Shown here: one piece after another, positions 62,683-64,000 of the stretch | Numbering within the stretch: position 1 is the stretch's first letter | Layout: each line of letters opens with the position of its first letter | Assembly (NCBI GenBank): GCA_937893145.1 | Contig: CALBJW010000012.1 | Span: 1-64,000 of the forward strand | Source of the DNA: an uncultured Prevotellaceae bacterium | Lineage (GTDB): Bacteria > Bacteroidota > Bacteroidia > Bacteroidales > Bacteroidaceae | Length of the DNA: 64,000 nt | Reading direction: 5' to 3' | The notes under the pieces: model-generated | Database searches by the model: none | What the model was told of the DNA's origin: nothing | What the model saw: the letters and a program-made list of their open reading frames with translations, nothing else | Position numbers and translations under genes: made by a program

Positions 62683-64000
62683 ATGAAAAGGTTTATTCGC
62701 AATAAAACATATCGCAGTTGGTTGGTAGGCATTTTATGTCTATCAACTTTCTGTATGATTTTTGCAAATACACCAGACAATAAGCCACGTACAAAGAGTC
62801 CTAATCTCATACATCTTATCCATGCCGATGTGATGTACAAGACTCCTTCCGACTATAGAGCCACCATTCTTGTCGGACATGTTCGATTATTGCATAATGG
62901 CACCTATCTTGACTGCGATAGTGCTCGCTATTATAAGGAAGACAACTCCTTCGATGCATTCGGACATGTGAAGATGTTACAGGGCGACACACTCTCTCTC
63001 GTTTCAGATACTTTGTTCTATGATGGTTTCGATGAGCGTGCTCGTGCTCGTGGCCATTGCACTATGATTCATCGAAATACCAAACTTGTCACTTCATACC
63101 TCGACTACGACCGCTTGTATGATGTTGGTATGTACATCAACGGTGGTACTTTGTACGATAAAGAAAATGTGTTGGTCAGCGATTGGGGACAATATACTCC
63201 TAAGACACGAGAGGCATTCTTTACTGATAATGTGGTGCTTAAGGGTTATGAGGAAGACGACAAGAAACATGTGAAGGACCCAAAGTTCACACTTGTTTCC
63301 GATACTCTTTATTACTATACAGACACTCAGAAGGCAAAGATTGTTACACCTACCAACATCACTTCTAACGATGGTACTTTCGTGTATGGTGAGGCTGGCG
63401 ATTATGATACTCAAAAGGGTGAGGGATTCCTTCTCAATCGTTCTTATGTCATTAAAGATATGAGAAAGATTGTGGGTGACAGTCTCTATAGCAGTAATGA
63501 AACAGGTGTGTCTGAGGCATACGGAAATGTTATCCTTACAGATGATGAGAACATGTGTATGCTCACCGGAGATTTCTGTTCTTACAATCAAAACACCGGA
63601 GAAGCAGTAGCGACAGATAGGGCAGTTGCCTACGAATATTCGCAGAAGGACACCCTGTATGTTCATGCTGATACATTGAAGATGTTCTCGTTCAATATGG
63701 ATACCGACTCGGCATATCATGACATGCACGCTTATCATAAAGTTCGTGCTTATCGAGTTGATTTCCAGGCTGTATGTGACTCGATGGTGACACACGAAAA
63801 AGATTCGTGTACTTATCTCTATGGTCAACCAATCATGTGGAATGAAAGTCAACAAATCTTCGGAGAAGAGATAAGAATCTACAATAATGATTCGACCATA
63901 GATTGGGTTCACATCATCAATCAAGCCATGACAATCGAGGAACTCGACTCTACGTCCTATAACCAGGTGTCCTCGAAAGAGATGTTCTCCTACTTCAAGG
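62683..64000 (+). CDS. OstA-like (LptA/LptD N-terminal family) protein, truncated by window end
   Basis: The reading frame from ATG 62683 stays open to the last base (about 439 codons), so the gene is partial here. After a signal-anchor region (LVGILCLSTFCMIFANTPD) the sequence LIHADVMYKTPSDYRATILV and VRLLHNGTYLDCDSARYY is followed by repeated segments of the type DT-FY/LYYYTDT with VTxGxV-like strands, consistent with the OstA-like beta-jellyroll of Bacteroidota. It probably helps move lipopolysaccharide to the outer membrane. Its start is four bases after the SurA-like gene, so they should be cotranscribed. Confidence 0.8.
   Translation, partial: MKRFIRNKTYRSWLVGILCLSTFCMIFANTPDNKPRTKSPNLIHLIHADVMYKTPSDYRATILVGHVRLLHNGTYLDCDSARYYKEDNSFDAFGHVKMLQGDTLSLVSDTLFYDGFDERARARGHCTMIHRNTKLVTSYLDYDRLYDVGMYINGGTLYDKENVLVSDWGQYTPKTREAFFTDNVVLKGYEEDDKKHVKDPKFTLVSDTLYYYTDTQKAKIVTPTNITSNDGTFVYGEAGDYDTQKGEGFLLNRSYVIKDMRKIVGDSLYSSNETGVSEAYGNVILTDDENMCMLTGDFCSYNQNTGEAVATDRAVAYEYSQKDTLYVHADTLKMFSFNMDTDSAYHDMHAYHKVRAYRVDFQAVCDSMVTHEKDSCTYLYGQPIMWNESQQIFGEEIRIYNNDSTIDWVHIINQAMTIEELDSTSYNQVSSKEMFSYFK

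Noticed and set aside
63094..63924. Antisense frame of 276 codons at the window end
   Set aside because: The + strand frame from 62683 is open to the end and reads as an OstA-like protein, while the antisense product has a shadow-frame composition rich in Cys, Ile and His.

Overview
The window looks like the chromosome of a Bacteroidales bacterium close to Prevotella/Segatella. The basis is AT-rich DNA with repeated TAnnTTTG(C) promoter boxes and TTG about 19-20 bases upstream, a UpxY-type NusG paralogue opening a capsule locus, a Prevotella-style C-terminal sorting tail on a secreted protein, and Bacteroidota-type housekeeping blocks (yceD-rpmF-fabH-era-der; tig, clpP, clpX, recQ; guaB with two SurA/PpiC proteins and an OstA-like protein). 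The species cannot be fixed from sequence reading alone. All supported genes lie on the + strand.

Layout. (1) 1-1319: a terminator from an upstream gene, then a stand-alone membrane histidine kinase. (2) 1355-43038: a very large surface-polysaccharide locus. A promoter and a short structured leader precede a UpxY-like antiterminator. Then come a GT2 glycosyltransferase, a Wza-like outer-membrane lipoprotein, a Wzc-like chain-length regulator/tyrosine kinase with an 11-fold Gly-Tyr tail, and a Wzm/Wzt-type ABC exporter whose ATPase carries a C-terminal sugar-binding-type domain. A three-gene overlapping cassette follows (DegT aminotransferase, ATP-grasp ligase, ornithine-cyclodeaminase-like enzyme). 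The remainder is about twenty glycosyl/glycerophosphate transferases (GT2, GT4, GT8, GT11, GT61, CDP-glycerol type, Alg13/Alg14 type), two acyltransferase-3 proteins, an MBOAT plus SGNH pair, two left-handed beta-helix acyltransferases, a Wzy/WaaL-like protein and two exported proteins. No Wzx flippase, initiating phosphoglycosyltransferase or nucleotide-sugar synthesis operon was found. (3) 43041-45657: a separate small operon with a lipoprotein and what looks like a YjbH protein split into two genes. (4) 45998-64000: housekeeping genes for fatty-acid synthesis, ribosome assembly GTPases, protein folding and degradation, DNA repair, GMP synthesis and outer-membrane biogenesis, ending in an OstA-like gene cut by the window edge.

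Working model: the first promoter drives a transcript of tens of kilobases with almost no gaps between genes, which UpxY would keep processive. The transferases build a highly branched polymer decorated with acyl groups and perhaps an aminoacylated amino sugar. Wzm/Wzt with Wzc/Wza would export it, with YjbH-like barrels acting late. Repeats mark the locus: a 19-base direct repeat at 20701 and 45692 brackets 25 kb of it, and a cluster of GGTGGATG motifs supplies the start codon of the GT61 gene. The most unusual coding feature is an Alg13/PssE-type transferase fused in frame to a signal peptide plus GLUG-repeat secreted protein (40918-43038).
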